From NCBI GenBank assembly GCA_017307275.1, contig JAFKFK010000034.1, positions 1 to 64,000 of the forward strand: a DNA stretch of 64,000 nt. The letters are read 5' to 3'. Every line of letters begins with the position of its first letter. Positions within the stretch are counted from its first letter, which is position 1. This document shows positions 39,777 through 48,766 of this stretch, piece after piece. A model generated the notes under the pieces. It saw only the letters and a program-made list of their open reading frames with translations. It ran no database searches and had not been told where the DNA came from. The stretch comes from Alphaproteobacteria bacterium. GTDB taxonomy: Bacteria > Pseudomonadota > Alphaproteobacteria > Reyranellales > Reyranellaceae. Position numbers and translations under genes: made by a program.

Positions 39777-39862
39777 GGTTTTGTTGACGACAGGGATAAT
39801 GGCAATGCCAATGCAGTAATCTAACGCGGCGGCACTCTATATCGATCCTGGCGAAGTGTAAC

Positions 39863-39895
39863 AATTGCAGCCTGGCCTCACCAGACTGCAAATTG
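39863..39895 (-). terminator. terminator of the aminotransferase gene
   Basis: On the reverse strand, directly after the stop codon, CAATTTGCAG-T-CTGG pairs with CCAG-G-CTGCAATTG across the loop TGAGG, with one mismatch and one bulge, and is followed by TTACACTT. It separates the aminotransferase from the three TetR-like genes. Confidence 0.55.
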
Positions 39896-39898
39896 TGC

Positions 39899-41068
39899 TC
39901 ACCGGCCCCGGAAATGCGCCGCCAGACGCTCCACCGCACTGTCGAGTGTTGCGTCATGCTTGCAAAAGCAAAAGCGTGCGAAGTGGCGAGGTGCCTGAAC
40001 GGACTCGTCGTAGAAGGCGCTGACCGGCACGGCGGTCACCCCTGCTTCCACGGTGATGTGCCGGCAGAAGTCCTCGTCGGTTCCGTTGAAGCCAAGGGGC
40101 CGGAAGTCGGTCGTTACGAAATAGGTGCCGTGCGCCGGCAGGACCTCGAAACCGATCTCGGAAAGCGCCCCCGCCAGACGGTCGCGCTTGCGCTGCATAT
40201 CCTGTGCAAGTCCTTCAAAATAGCCATCCCCCAGGCGCAGGCCGGTGGCAGCCCCCCATTGCAGGTTCGGCGGGGTCGTGAAAGTCATGAACTGATGCGT
40301 CTTGGCGATGGCTCTCATGAGATCCGGAGCGGCCGTGATGTAGCCAACCTTCCAGCCCGTGAGACTGAAGCTTTTGCCAGCCGAGCCGATGCGCACTGTC
40401 CGATTGCGCATGTCGGGCCGGGTCATCAGCGAAACGTGGCGGCGATCGTCGAAGATGATGTGCTCGTAGACCTCGTCACAGATGGCGTAGGCATCGTGTT
40501 TCAGGCAGAGGCCGGCGATGAAGTCGAGCTCCGCCTCGTCGAAGACCTTGGAGCAGGGATTCATCGGCGTATTGAACAGGATGAGCTTCGTGCGATCGCT
40601 GAAAGCAGCGGCCAGCTTGTCCTTGGGTAGCCGCCAGCTCGGCGGCTCCAGACGCACCAGCTTCGGGATGCCCCCTGCCCGGCGCACCATCGGCAGATAG
40701 GAGTCGTAGAGCGGCTCGATCAGAACCACCTCGTCGCCCGGCTCGATCAGACCGAGCAGGCAGTCGCCGAGGGCCTCCGTAGCGCCGGAGGTAACCAGCA
40801 CTTCGCTCTGCCAATCCACGTCGAGCCCCTGGAAGCGCTTGGCGTGCTCGGCCACCGCTTGCCGCAATTCGGGGATTCCCATCATCGGCGGATACTGGTT
40901 GTGACCGTTGAGCAGATAATCCGCCGCCGCCGCCCGGACTTCGTCCGGGCCCTTGTCATCAGGAAAGCCTTGGCCGAGGTTGACCGACTTGTGCTCGCGG
41001 GCCAGCGCCGACATGACCTCGAAGACTGTTGTGCCGAGGCTAGACATCAGCGAATTCGCAGATTTCAT
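39899..41068 (-). CDS. PLP-dependent class I/II aminotransferase
   Basis: 389 residues of fold type I. Marks: VNLGQGFPDDKGPDEVRAAA near 29-48, NQYPPMMGIPELRQAVAEHA near 57-76, VTSGATEALGDCLLGLIEPGDEVVLIEPLYDSY near 92-124, FNTPMNPCSKVFD near 165, CDEVYEHIIFD near 197, and the PLP lysine in GSAGKSFSLTGWKVGY near 230-245. It resembles the YbdL/kynurenine-aminotransferase branch (methionine or aromatic amino acids); the substrate is not decided. AGGACGGA precedes the ATG. It is divergent from glnB. Confidence 0.88.
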   Translation of the reverse strand: MKSANSLMSSLGTTVFEVMSALAREHKSVNLGQGFPDDKGPDEVRAAAADYLLNGHNQYPPMMGIPELRQAVAEHAKRFQGLDVDWQSEVLVTSGATEALGDCLLGLIEPGDEVVLIEPLYDSYLPMVRRAGGIPKLVRLEPPSWRLPKDKLAAAFSDRTKLILFNTPMNPCSKVFDEAELDFIAGLCLKHDAYAICDEVYEHIIFDDRRHVSLMTRPDMRNRTVRIGSAGKSFSLTGWKVGYITAAPDLMRAIAKTHQFMTFTTPPNLQWGAATGLRLGDGYFEGLAQDMQRKRDRLAGALSEIGFEVLPAHGTYFVTTDFRPLGFNGTDEDFCRHITVEAGVTAVPVSAFYDESVQAPRHFARFCFCKHDATLDSAVERLAAHFRGR

Positions 41069-41193
41069 CGAAAAGTCCGTCCTGCCTAATCATTGGGCAA
41101 TAGTTCGCCCGTAAAACAACCAAACCGCCTACTCACCAGACATTTGCTGGCGAACACTTCTTTCGAACGCTTCAGTCGAGCTGTGGAAAACTA

Positions 41194-41618
<425 letters not shown>

Positions 41619-41673
41619 GGACCTGCCCTCCGAGGGCCGGAGACGTAACCACAAGTAGAGGGACGAACGACAA

Positions 41674-43080
41674 ATGGATGCCAAGCAAGTTCTCGCGATG
41701 ATCAAGGAAAAGGACGTCAAGTTCGTTGACTTCCGCTTCACCGATCCTCGCGGCAAGTGGCAGCACACGGCCCGTATGGCCTCTGCCACCGACGAGGGCA
41801 CGTTCGTCGACGGTGTGATGTTCGACGGTTCGTCGATCGCCGGCTGGAAGGCAATCAACGACTCCGACATGATCCTGATGCCGGACCCCTCGACTGCCGT
41901 GCTCGATCCCTTCACGGCGCAGACCACGCTGGTCGTGACCTGCGATGTCGTCGAGCCCTCGACCGGCCAGCTCTATGCCCGCTGCCCGCGTTCGACCGCC
42001 AAGCGCGCCGAAGCCTTCATGAAGTCGTCGGGCATCGGCGACACCGCCGTGTTCGGTCCCGAGCTCGAATTCTTCGTCTTCGACGACGTCCGCTACGACG
42101 TCCAGATGGGCGGCAGCTTCTACTCGATCTCCTCGAACGAATCGCCCTGGAACACCGGCGCGGCCGTCGAGGGCGGCAACCTCGCCCATCGTCCTGGCGT
42201 CAAGGGTGGCTACTTCCCGGTGCAGCCGGTCGACACGCACAACGACCTGCGCGCCGAGATGATGTCGGTCTGTTCCGACATGGGCCTGGTCATGGAGATC
42301 CACCATCACGAGGTCGCGCCCGCCCAGAACGAGCTCGGCTTCAAGTTCGACACCCTGGTGAAGACCGCCGACAACGTGCAGAAGTACAAGTACACGCTGC
42401 ACAACGTCGCCCACAGCTACGGCAAGTCGCTGACCTTCATGCCGAAGCCACTCTATGGCGACAACGGCTCGGGCATGCACACCCACCAGTCCGTCTGGAA
42501 GGACGGCAAGCCGCTGTTCGCCGGTTCGGGCTATGCCGACCTGTCGGAGACGGCGCTGTACTACATCGGCGGCATCATCAAGCACGCCAAGGCGCTGAAC
42601 GCCTTCTGCAACGCCAGCACCAATTCCTACAAGCGCGTCATTCCGGGCTTCGAGGCGCCGGTGCTGCTCGCCTACTCCTCGCGCAATCGCTCGGCCTCGT
42701 GCCGCATCCCCTACTCGGCTTCGCCGAAGGGCAAGCGCGTCGAGGTCCGCTTCCCCGATCCGTCGGCCAATCCGTACCTCGCTTTCGCGGCGATGCTGAT
42801 GGCTGGCCTCGATGGCATCCAGAACAAGATCCATCCGGGCGACCCGATGGACAAGAACCTGTACGACCTGCCGCCGGAGGAACTCTCCAAGGTTCCGACC
42901 GTGGCCGGCTCGCTGCGCGAAGCGCTGAATTCGCTCGACGCCGACCGCTCCTTCCTCACCAAGGGCGGCGTGTTCACCGACGACCAGATCGACGCCTACA
43001 TGGAGATCAAGTGGGAAGAGGTCTACAACTGGGAACACCAGCCGGCGCCGGTCGAGTACAAGATGTACTACTCGATCTGA
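41674..43080 (+). CDS. glnA: glutamine synthetase type I
   Basis: 468 residues. Type I marks: the N-terminal beta-grasp domain, [19 protein letters not shown] near 49-67, [12 protein letters not shown] near 128, the ATP-binding [14 protein letters not shown] near 270, and the adenylylation Tyr397 in NLYDLPPEE, which is exactly at the E. coli position. It makes glutamine from glutamate, ammonia and ATP. AGAGGGACGAACGACAA precedes the ATG. A terminator follows, so glnB-glnA is a closed unit. Confidence 0.98.
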   Translation: MDAKQVLAMIKEKDVKFVDFRFTDPRGKWQHTARMASATDEGTFVDGVMFDGSSIAGWKAINDSDMILMPDPSTAVLDPFTAQTTLVVTCDVVEPSTGQLYARCPRSTAKRAEAFMKSSGIGDTAVFGPELEFFVFDDVRYDVQMGGSFYSISSNESPWNTGAAVEGGNLAHRPGVKGGYFPVQPVDTHNDLRAEMMSVCSDMGLVMEIHHHEVAPAQNELGFKFDTLVKTADNVQKYKYTLHNVAHSYGKSLTFMPKPLYGDNGSGMHTHQSVWKDGKPLFAGSGYADLSETALYYIGGIIKHAKALNAFCNASTNSYKRVIPGFEAPVLLAYSSRNRSASCRIPYSASPKGKRVEVRFPDPSANPYLAFAAMLMAGLDGIQNKIHPGDPMDKNLYDLPPEELSKVPTVAGSLREALNSLDADRSFLTKGGVFTDDQIDAYMEIKWEEVYNWEHQPAPVEYKMYYSI

Positions 43081-43104
43081 TCGTCTCAATCTTTCGACTG
43101 ATGG

Positions 43105-43135
43105 AAGGGCCTGCGAAAGCAGGCCCTTTCTGTTT
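43105..43135 (+). terminator. Rho-independent terminator of glnBA
   Basis: AAGGGCCTGC (43105-43114), loop GAAA, GCAGGCCCTT (43119-43128), then TCTGTTT. The 10-bp stem with a GNRA loop and a short T-run is 24 bp after the glnA stop. Confidence 0.9.
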
Positions 43136-43187
43136 GCCGGCATGCGTGCGACTCTCCCGCGCGAACAGATACGAGGGACGAGACGCA

Positions 43188-44057
43188 ATGAGCGGCTGGA
43201 TGGACGAAGCGATGAAGGATCTGCGCCCCTGGATCGGGCGCGTGCGCACCGTCGAGGACGATATCGGCATGATGGCCGTCCGTCGGGTCGCTGCGACCTT
43301 CGACGTCGATCCCGACAGCATCAAGCGCGGCGATGAGCTGCCGCCGCATTGGTTCACGGTGTTCTTTGGCGAGACGATCCGCCAGAGCGAGCTTGGCCCC
43401 GACGGCCATCCCAACAAGGGAATCGTCCTGCCGCCGATCCCGATGCCGCGCCGCATGGGCGCCGGTCGCCAGGTCGAGATCATGGCCCCCCTGCGCGCAG
43501 GCGAGCCTGCGGTAAAGAAGGCCGAGGTCGCCAACATCGTCCCCAAGACCGGCCGCTCCGGCGACATCTTCGTGCTGACCATGCGCCACACGATCGAGCA
43601 GAACGGCAAGACGATTGCGGTCGATACGTTCGACGCCATCTACCGCCCCGCCGTGCCGCCAGGACAGAAGACCACAGCAACGGTGGCCACGCAGGCCCGC
43701 ACCGATCATGCGTGGAACGCCACGACCCAACTCACCAATACGATCAACTTCCGCTACGGCGGCATCACCTGGAATGCGCACCGCATTCACTACGATGGCG
43801 ACTACACGCGCAGCGAGGAAGGCTATCCGGCGATCGTGTCGAACGGCGGCCTCTCGATGCATCTGATGGTCGATGCTGCCCTCAAGCACGCCAAGGGCAA
43901 GCTCACCGGCTACACCGCCCGCCTCGTTCATCCGCTCTGGGTTGGCGACCTGATCGACGTGCGTGGCGAGACGCAGAAGGACGGCAAACTCAAGATCTGG
44001 GCCGCCGACAAGAACGGCGTGCTGTGTGGCGAGATGGACCTGGAGTTCGCGGCGTGA
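43188..44057 (+). CDS. MaoC-type acyl-CoA hydratase (mesaconyl-C4-CoA hydratase-like)
   Basis: 289 residues forming a double hot-dog protein. The N-terminal half has a FAS1/MaoC-N-like region (LPPHWFTVFFGETIRQSELGPDGHP, then LPPIPMPRRMGAGRQVE) and the C-terminal half ends in VHPLWVGDLIDVRG. This arrangement fits the family of mesaconyl-C4-CoA hydratase (Meh) and HTD2-like dehydratases. It would add water to a branched enoyl-CoA. It overlaps the following CoA-transferase by four bases (GTGA), so both act together; substrate specificity is inferred. GAGGGACGA precedes the ATG at 43188. Confidence 0.75.
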   Translation: MSGWMDEAMKDLRPWIGRVRTVEDDIGMMAVRRVAATFDVDPDSIKRGDELPPHWFTVFFGETIRQSELGPDGHPNKGIVLPPIPMPRRMGAGRQVEIMAPLRAGEPAVKKAEVANIVPKTGRSGDIFVLTMRHTIEQNGKTIAVDTFDAIYRPAVPPGQKTTATVATQARTDHAWNATTQLTNTINFRYGGITWNAHRIHYDGDYTRSEEGYPAIVSNGGLSMHLMVDAALKHAKGKLTGYTARLVHPLWVGDLIDVRGETQKDGKLKIWAADKNGVLCGEMDLEFAA

Positions 44058-45244
44058 GTGGCCCGCTCGATGGCGTGCGCGTCGTCGACCTGACCACCGT
44101 CGTCGTCGGTCCGATCTGCACGCGCACCCTCGCCGACTACGGCGCCGAGGTGATCAAGGTCGAGGCGACGGGCGGCGACCTCCTGCGCACCATGGCGCAA
44201 GGCAGCCGCAACCCCGGCATGTCGGGCAAGTTCATCAACTTCAACCGCAACAAGCGCTCCATCGTTCTCGACCTCAAGAAGCCGGAAGCCCTGGCCGCGC
44301 TCCACCGCCTGATCGAGAAAGCCGATGTGTTCGTAAGCAACGTGCGGCCCGAGGGGCTGGCCCGCGCCGGCCTCGACCATGCGAGCCTGGCCCCGCGGAA
44401 CCCTCGCCTGATCCACTGTTCGATCCTCGCCTTTGGCCGTGGCGGCCGCTACTACAACCGCCCTGCCTACGATCCGATCGTACAGAGCCTGTCGGGCGTC
44501 GCCGGCACCCTGGAGCGCGCGACTGGCGAACCGCGCTTCGTGCCGATGGTCATGAGCGACCACACCACGGGCCTGATCGCTGCCCAGTGCATCGGCTTCG
44601 CCCTCTATCGCCGCGAGAAGACCGGCCGTGGCGAGGCCATCGACGTGCCCATGCTTGAAAACATGGCGTCCTTCGTCTCCAGCGAGCATCTTGGCGCGGC
44701 GACGTTCGATCCACCGGTCGGCCCCAGTGGCGACGGCCGGCTGTTGAGCCCGGATTACCGCCCCCTGCCCACCAGGGACGGCTACATCACCGTCGGCCCC
44801 AACACCAACCCGCAGGCCTTCGCCTTCTTCGACGCCATCGGCCGACCGGAGCTGAAGCAAGATCCCCGCTTCGACAGCGCCGCTTCGCGCACCGCGAATG
44901 CCGCCGCCTACTTCGAGGTCCGCAAAGAAGGCCTGGCCCAGAAGACGACGGCCGAGTGGCTGGAGATCTTCGACCGGCTCGACGTGCCGGCGGCGCGCTA
45001 CAATTCGATCGACGACCTGCTGACCGATCCGCATCTCGAAGACGTTGGATTTTTCCAGCCCGAGGACCATCCGAGCGAGGGCCGCATTCGCCGCTCTCGC
45101 CGGGCCAACACCTTCTCGGGCGGCGAACGCACGACGGAAACCCACGCGCCGCGCCTTGGGGAGCATACCGACGCGGTGCTGGCCGAGCTCGGCTACAACG
45201 CCGTCGAAATAGACGCCCTACGCACTGTGGGGGCTGTTCGCTGA
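44054..45244 (+). CDS. CaiB/BaiF family (type III) CoA-transferase
   Basis: 396 residues from GTG 44054, whose TGA overlap with the hydratase supports the start. Family marks: LDGVRVVDLTTVVVGPICTRTLADYGAEVIKVE near 4-36, NRNKRSIVLDLKKPE near 70-84, the likely catalytic Asp140 in AYDPIVQSLSG, and GRGEAIDVPMLENMASF near 194. It moves CoA between carboxylic acids. Paired with a Meh-like hydratase, it could be a mesaconyl-CoA C1-C4 transferase or activate a mesaconate-like acid, but other acids are possible. Confidence 0.85.
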   Translation: MSGPLDGVRVVDLTTVVVGPICTRTLADYGAEVIKVEATGGDLLRTMAQGSRNPGMSGKFINFNRNKRSIVLDLKKPEALAALHRLIEKADVFVSNVRPEGLARAGLDHASLAPRNPRLIHCSILAFGRGGRYYNRPAYDPIVQSLSGVAGTLERATGEPRFVPMVMSDHTTGLIAAQCIGFALYRREKTGRGEAIDVPMLENMASFVSSEHLGAATFDPPVGPSGDGRLLSPDYRPLPTRDGYITVGPNTNPQAFAFFDAIGRPELKQDPRFDSAASRTANAAAYFEVRKEGLAQKTTAEWLEIFDRLDVPAARYNSIDDLLTDPHLEDVGFFQPEDHPSEGRIRRSRRANTFSGGERTTETHAPRLGEHTDAVLAELGYNAVEIDALRTVGAVR

Positions 45245-45263
45245 ACGATCAGACCAGCGAGAG

Positions 45264-46103
45264 TCAGAACGGGCGATCACCCTCGATCAGCACGCGCTGC
45301 ATGACCCGGGTCTCGCCCATCGGATAGTCGATCACCACACGATGCATCGTGGCGCGATTGTCCCACACCACGATGTCGCCGACGCTCCAGACATGGCCAT
45401 GGTGATGCTGCGGCTTGCGGGCTTCATCGGTCAGCGCGTCGAGCAGATCGTCGCTTTCCGCCCGCTCCAGCCCGACGATCCGGTCGAGCCGGTTCGGGTT
45501 GAGGTAGAGCGCCTTGCGGCCGGTCTCGGGATGCGTCCGCACCAGGGGATGTTCGACGTCGGGCGTCTCCGCAATCTCCTCCGGTGTACGGGCCGACGGG
45601 CGATTGCGGGCCCGTGGCGTGTCGTAGCCATGGATCGCGCGCAGGCCGTCGATCCGCTTGCGGGTCGCCTCCGGCAGGGCCTCGTAGACCGAATGCATGT
45701 TGCAGAACCAGGTCGCCCCACCATGGCTCGGAATCTCGATGCCGTGCAGGAGCGTCGCCTTGGCCGGTACCGCGAAGTACGAATCGTCGGTGTGCCAGTC
45801 CTCCGCACGGATTGCCGTCTTGTCGGTCGTGCCGTCGGCCATCAGCGTGCTGACCATGATCGACACATCGGGCACCCCGCCGCTGCGTTTGTAGCGCAGG
45901 AGCTGCTTCTGCGGCGTACCGAAGGCGGTCGAAAAGGTGCGGGTCTGTTCCGGCGTCATGCGCTCGCCCGGCACGACGACCAGGAGATGCTCGGCCAGCG
46001 CTCGGTTGAGCTTGGCGGCGACGGCGGGCTCGTTGGCGGTAGCGCGGTCGAGTCCTTCAATGCGAGCGCCGAGCGGCGCGTCGAGGGCAACAACTTCCAT
46101 CAT
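45264..46103 (-). CDS. TauD/TfdA family Fe(II)/2-oxoglutarate dioxygenase (1)
   Basis: 279 residues. Iron ligands are His104 and Asp106 (WHTDDSYF) and a distal His near 254 (WDNRATMHRV); the 2-oxoglutarate-binding Arg is near 270 (VMQRVLIEG). GGATWFCNMHSVYEAL near 128 is typical of the family. Such enzymes hydroxylate sulfonates, phenoxyacetates or other small acids with O2 and 2-oxoglutarate; no substrate can be named. It is convergent with the CoA-transferase and follows the small membrane protein gene by 9 bp. ATG 46103 or the next ATG could start it. Confidence 0.88.
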   Translation of the reverse strand: MMEVVALDAPLGARIEGLDRATANEPAVAAKLNRALAEHLLVVVPGERMTPEQTRTFSTAFGTPQKQLLRYKRSGGVPDVSIMVSTLMADGTTDKTAIRAEDWHTDDSYFAVPAKATLLHGIEIPSHGGATWFCNMHSVYEALPEATRKRIDGLRAIHGYDTPRARNRPSARTPEEIAETPDVEHPLVRTHPETGRKALYLNPNRLDRIVGLERAESDDLLDALTDEARKPQHHHGHVWSVGDIVVWDNRATMHRVVIDYPMGETRVMQRVLIEGDRPF

Positions 46104-46112
46104 GGAAGAAGC

Positions 46113-46628
46113 CTAGCGCGATGTGACTCCGGAAACCAATTCCGCCAGCCAGGCTTTCGTTCGCCGGATTGCATTCGCTGCCACCTGCCAGGCGGGTAGC
46201 GCACGGACGAAGCCATAGACTCGGTCGCGGAAGTCGAACAGCCAGGTCTCCGTCCGCAGGTACCAGGACAGCCGCAGCAGCGTCGGCCGCAGGATCTTGT
46301 AGAGCCGCGCCACCAAGGCCGTCGCCACGACCTTGCCGAGCACGATGGCGCCGGTCGCCAGGACGAACTTCCCCTGCATCGCAAACCAGACGGCGGCGAG
46401 CTTGACCGGCAGCACCAGGGTCGAAGGCGCCGCGAAGGCAATCAGAGCGGCCCATGGCGGCAGGCCGGCAAGCCAGCCTTCGATCCGGGCAATCGGCGGC
46501 CAGCGCGCAATCGCGGCCATTGCGAGGCCGAGATAATGGAGAAGGACATCCTCGAAGAAGACGATCGCCGCCGCGACCGGCACGAGCAGGAGTTCGAGGG
46601 CGCGTTTGAGGTGGCGCTTCATCGGCAT
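46113..46628 (-). CDS. small integral membrane protein of unknown function
   Basis: 171 residues with no recognised domain. Hydrophobic stretches are near 12-40 (LLLVPVAAAIVFFEDVLLHYLGLAMAAI), 56-70 (PPWAALIAFAAPSTLVLP) and 75-108 (VWFAMQGKFVLATGAIVLGKVVATALVARL), separated by basic segments; the C-terminal 60 residues are Arg- and Trp-rich. The charged-hydrophobic arrangement suggests three or four helices with the basic tail in the cytoplasm. The start (46628 or 46622) lacks a clear ribosome binding site. It is 9 bp upstream of TauD-like gene 1 and divergent from the phosphatase gene. Confidence 0.6.
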   Translation of the reverse strand: MPMKRHLKRALELLLVPVAAAIVFFEDVLLHYLGLAMAAIARWPPIARIEGWLAGLPPWAALIAFAAPSTLVLPVKLAAVWFAMQGKFVLATGAIVLGKVVATALVARLYKILRPTLLRLSWYLRTETWLFDFRDRVYGFVRALPAWQVAANAIRRTKAWLAELVSGVTSR

Positions 46629-46667
46629 GTAATCTAAACGCCGGATCCTGGCATTTCAGTGGTCAAA

Positions 46668-47717
46668 ATGTTCACCCGTCGTACCCTCGCCCGTCTGGTG
46701 GCGGCTGCCGCCGTCACCTCCACCCCTGCCCTGTCCCAGGGCCGGCCGCCGCTGTCGCGCATCGCCTTCGGCTCCTGCGCCAACCAGACGATGGGCCAGC
46801 CGATCTGGGACGCCGTGCTGTCGTACCGGCCTGACCTCTTCATCTTCTGCGGCGACAATGTCTATGGCGACTTCAATTCCGCCGATGCAGCCAATCTGAA
46901 GCGTGCCTACGAGGAAGCGGGAAAAGTCGCAGGCTATGCAAAGCTGCGCGACACGGTGAGCCATCTCGCCGTCTGGGACGACCACGACTATGGCCTCAAC
47001 GACGGCGGCGTCGAGTTCGCGCACAAGGCCGTGTCCAAGGAACTCTTCCTCGATTTCTGGAACGCGCCCGCCACCGACATCCGGCGCAAGCGCGACGGCA
47101 TCTACGACTCGCGGATCATCGGGCCGGCGGGCATGCGCGTGCAGGTCATCCTGCTCGACGTGCGCTGGTTCCGCTCTCCGCTCAAGGTCACCGACCAGCG
47201 CGGCGCACCGGGCAAGGAACGCTACCTGCCGGACCCCGACCCGGCCAAGACCATGCTGGGGCCCGTGCAGTGGGCGTGGCTGGCCGAAGAGCTGCGCAAA
47301 CCGGCGGAGTTGCGGCTAATCGTGTCAAGCACCCAGGTACTGGCCGAGGGCCATGGCTGGGAACGCTGGGGCAACATGCCTCTCGAGAAGCAGAAGCTGA
47401 TCGACACGATCCGCAGCAGCGGTGCCAAGGGCGTCGTCCTGCTCTCCGGCGACCGCCATATCGGTGCGCTCTATCGCGAGACGCCGGCCGATCTCTACCC
47501 GCTCTACGAGGCCACTTCGAGCGGCCTCAACATGGTCTACTGGGCCGCCAAGGAAGCCGGCCCCAACCGGCTGGGAGCCCTCTATGCCGCGGCCAACTTC
47601 GGCGTGGTCGATATCGACTGGTGGGAGCGCAAGGTCGTGCTGGCCCTGCGCGACGACGGCGGCAATACGCGTCGATCGGCGGAGATCGCCTTCGACACGC
47701 TGGGCATAGCCACCTGA
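46668..47717 (+). CDS. PhoD-like alkaline phosphatase/phosphodiesterase, exported
   Basis: 349 residues. The N terminus MFTRRTLARLVAAAAVTSTP has twin arginines and then a cleavage site near ALSQG, consistent with Tat export as known for PhoD. Metal-site motifs are RIAFGSCANQ near 31, FIFCGDNVYGD near 57, LAVWDDHDYGLNDGG near 101 and VLLSGDRHIGAL near 256. It should hydrolyse phosphate esters outside the cytoplasmic membrane. A GTG three codons upstream (46659) is an alternative start. Convergent with the Bug gene, 9 bp apart. Confidence 0.85.
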   Translation: MFTRRTLARLVAAAAVTSTPALSQGRPPLSRIAFGSCANQTMGQPIWDAVLSYRPDLFIFCGDNVYGDFNSADAANLKRAYEEAGKVAGYAKLRDTVSHLAVWDDHDYGLNDGGVEFAHKAVSKELFLDFWNAPATDIRRKRDGIYDSRIIGPAGMRVQVILLDVRWFRSPLKVTDQRGAPGKERYLPDPDPAKTMLGPVQWAWLAEELRKPAELRLIVSSTQVLAEGHGWERWGNMPLEKQKLIDTIRSSGAKGVVLLSGDRHIGALYRETPADLYPLYEATSSGLNMVYWAAKEAGPNRLGALYAAANFGVVDIDWWERKVVLALRDDGGNTRRSAEIAFDTLGIAT

Positions 47718-47726
47718 TCCGCAGGC

Positions 47727-48692
47727 CTAGTCGAGCTGGATGCCCAGCTCCTTGATGATCGCCGACCAGCGCGCAGTTTCGTCACGAATCAAGGTCGCCG
47801 TCTCCTTGCGGCCGCGGAAGACCGGGAAGTAGCCGAGGCTCACGAGCAATGCGCTAACTTCCGGATCGGCAACGGCCTGGCGGTAGGCGCCTTCCAGTTT
47901 GTCCAGGATCGCGGGCGGCGTCTGCGCTGGCGCCACGACACCCTGCCAGACGGAGACGGTGAGGTTGGGCCAGCCCTGCTCCACGGCGGTCATGACGTCC
48001 GGCAGCGCCGGATGACGCTCGCGCGAGAGCACGGCGATGATGCGCACCTTGCCCGCATCCACCTGGCCTTTGTACATGCCGAAGCTTGAGATCATGAGCT
48101 GGACGCGGCCGCCCAGCATGTCGGCCAGCGCCGGCCCACCGCCACGATACGGCACGTGCAGGAAGTCGATCCCGGTCTGACGCTTCACGACTTCGAAGCT
48201 CAGATGATCGACGCTGCCGAGCCCGCCCGAGCCGAAGTTCAGCTTACCGGGCTGCTCCTTCGCCAGCGCCACGAGTTCCTTGAGGTTCTTCACCGGCAGC
48301 TCGGCCGGGATCGCGAGCACGACCGCCGAATCGGCGACGGTACAGATCGGCGCGAGGTCGCGCTCCACATTGGTCGTCAGGTTGCGATAGAGCAACGGAT
48401 TGGTGACGACGACGCTGCTGTTCACATGGCCGATCGTGTAGCCGTCGGGCGGGCTCTTCGCGACCAGTTCGAGGCCGACGCCGCCATTGGCACCACCGCG
48501 ATTGTCGACCACGAAGGACTGGCCGAGCAACGACTGGACCTTCGCCGCCAGCGGGCGCGCGACGAGGTCCGTGCCACCGCCGGGCGGAAAGCCGACGACC
48601 ACCTTCACAGGCCGGGACGGATACTCCTGGCCCCAGGCGGCAGCGAGGGGCACGCCCCCGAGGATGGCGGCGAGCAGACTCCGGCGATGCAT
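47727..48692 (-). CDS. Bug/TctC-type periplasmic solute-binding protein (1)
   Basis: 321 residues. A signal peptide (MHRRSLLAAILGGVPLAAAW, cleavage near WGQEYP) precedes the Bug fold: YPSRPVKVVVGFPPGGGTDLVARPLAAKV near 24-53, VVDNRGGANGGVGLELVAKSPPDGYTIG near 60-88, and VPYRGGGPALADMLGGRVQLM near 178. These proteins bind organic acids for tripartite tricarboxylate transporters; no TctA or TctB gene is in the window, so it is an orphan receptor. GGGAGGA precedes the ATG. It follows the TfdA-like oxygenase by 74 bp and may handle the same compound. Confidence 0.9.
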   Translation of the reverse strand: MHRRSLLAAILGGVPLAAAWGQEYPSRPVKVVVGFPPGGGTDLVARPLAAKVQSLLGQSFVVDNRGGANGGVGLELVAKSPPDGYTIGHVNSSVVVTNPLLYRNLTTNVERDLAPICTVADSAVVLAIPAELPVKNLKELVALAKEQPGKLNFGSGGLGSVDHLSFEVVKRQTGIDFLHVPYRGGGPALADMLGGRVQLMISSFGMYKGQVDAGKVRIIAVLSRERHPALPDVMTAVEQGWPNLTVSVWQGVVAPAQTPPAILDKLEGAYRQAVADPEVSALLVSLGYFPVFRGRKETATLIRDETARWSAIIKELGIQLD

Positions 48693-48766
48693 GGCATTCC
48701 TCCCATGTTGGCCGGCTCATTCAGGCCGGCCTTGTCGTTCTTCAGTTTTTTGTCGGAGACCGAAGC

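Noticed and set aside
43142-43187. Plus-strand upstream extension of the hydratase from the glnA region
   Set aside because: It begins inside the glnBA terminator leader and lacks homology; MSGWMDEAM at 43188 with GAGGGACGA upstream is the better start.
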